A program made the translations under genes and the position numbers. The notes below the pieces were generated by a model. The model did not search any database. It saw nothing but the letters and a program-made list of their open reading frames with translations, and was not told the origin of the DNA. A stretch of 6,844 nt of DNA. It comes from an uncultured Methanomassiliicoccales archaeon. Its GTDB lineage: Archaea; Thermoplasmatota; Thermoplasmata; SG8-5. Below, piece after piece: positions 6,756-6,844 of the stretch (its first letter is position 1; each line of letters begins with the position of its first letter). The stretch covers positions 1 through 6,844 of the forward strand of contig CALKWP010000010.1 in the NCBI GenBank assembly GCA_938004075.1, given 5' to 3'.

Positions 6756-6844
6756 ATGGATGATGAGCAGAAGCCCGAGGGCGCCATGGTTGTGTTCCAG
6801 GGCAAGGGAATTCGCAGAACTTGGCATGAGAATGAGTGGCATTT
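6756..6844 (+). CDS. Bro-N domain protein (antirepressor / DinD-like), N-terminal fragment cut by contig end
   Basis: The first 29 codons of a gene running off the window read MDDEQKPEGA, then MVVFQGKGIRRTWHENEWH. The segment VVFQGKxIRRTWHxxEW is the recognisable opening of Bro-N proteins of the type annotated as phage antirepressor-like or DNA-damage-inducible protein D, in which it precedes FSVVDV. Such proteins occur in viruses, plasmids and many archaeal and bacterial chromosomes; the domain binds DNA. The ATG at 6756 is preferred over Met11 (6786) because it sits where a transcript from the TATA box at 6726 would begin. No stop is present and all later domains are missing, so function cannot be specified. 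It is divergent from the flippase and may be unrelated to glycan synthesis. Confidence 0.65.
   Translation, partial: MDDEQKPEGAMVVFQGKGIRRTWHENEWH

Noticed and set aside
6638..6805. 56-residue N-terminal extension of the flippase to Met at 6805
   Set aside because: It overlaps the divergent Bro-N gene and the promoter elements, is not family-like, and ATG 6637 has a good Shine-Dalgarno site.
1..6844. CRISPR arrays, tRNA/rRNA genes, transposases, toxin-antitoxin or defence genes
   Set aside because: No spaced direct repeats, RNA-gene signatures or matching protein motifs were seen on either strand.

Overview
This looks like a complete short assembled contig, probably archaeal, carrying part of a surface-polysaccharide or protein-glycosylation gene cluster. 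The archaeal call rests on four things: AT-rich TATA-type promoter elements rather than -35/-10 boxes, a promoter whose spacing fits a leaderless mRNA, an oligo-T terminator without a hairpin, and a DUF354-family protein of a type common in Euryarchaeota. The overall style would fit a Thermoplasmata/Methanomassiliicoccales-like genome, but the taxon is only an inference. Shine-Dalgarno sites (GGAGG, AGGAG, GAGGAG) precede the internal operon genes and the flippase.

Layout. Bases 1-45 are not genomic: they match the end of an Illumina P7/TruSeq index adapter, and the apparent start codon of the first gene lies inside it. Bases 46-5141 hold four tightly packed plus-strand genes: a 5'-truncated DUF354 glycosyltransferase-like/epimerase-like protein, a polytopic membrane protein with a GT-C-like first external loop, a GT4 family glycosyltransferase, and a PaaK/CapK-type adenylate-forming ligase. 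The first two junctions are an overlap of 14 nt and a junction within about 10 nt; the third overlaps by 1 nt, so co-transcription and translational coupling are likely. A T7 run directly after the last stop codon probably ends the transcript. Only 2 bp away, a convergent minus-strand gene (5144-6637) encodes a Wzx/MATE-like oligosaccharide flippase. A 118-bp divergent promoter region (6638-6755) separates it from a plus-strand gene cut by the contig end, whose first 29 codons look like a Bro-N (antirepressor / DNA-damage-inducible D-like) protein.

How the genes may work together (inference): the DUF354 and GT4 proteins would build a lipid-linked glycan in the cytoplasm, the ligase-like protein would activate an acyl or similar substituent, the flippase would move the lipid-linked glycan across the membrane, and the GT-C-like protein would add to, polymerise or transfer it on the outer face. 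The chemistry of the glycan cannot be read from the sequence.

Base composition is strongly mosaic and the shifts fall inside genes. The clearest is in the flippase, where the N-terminal lobe is about 60-70% GC in sampled blocks and the C-terminal lobe about 20-38%. No tRNA, rRNA, CRISPR array, insertion sequence or evident novel defence system was seen.
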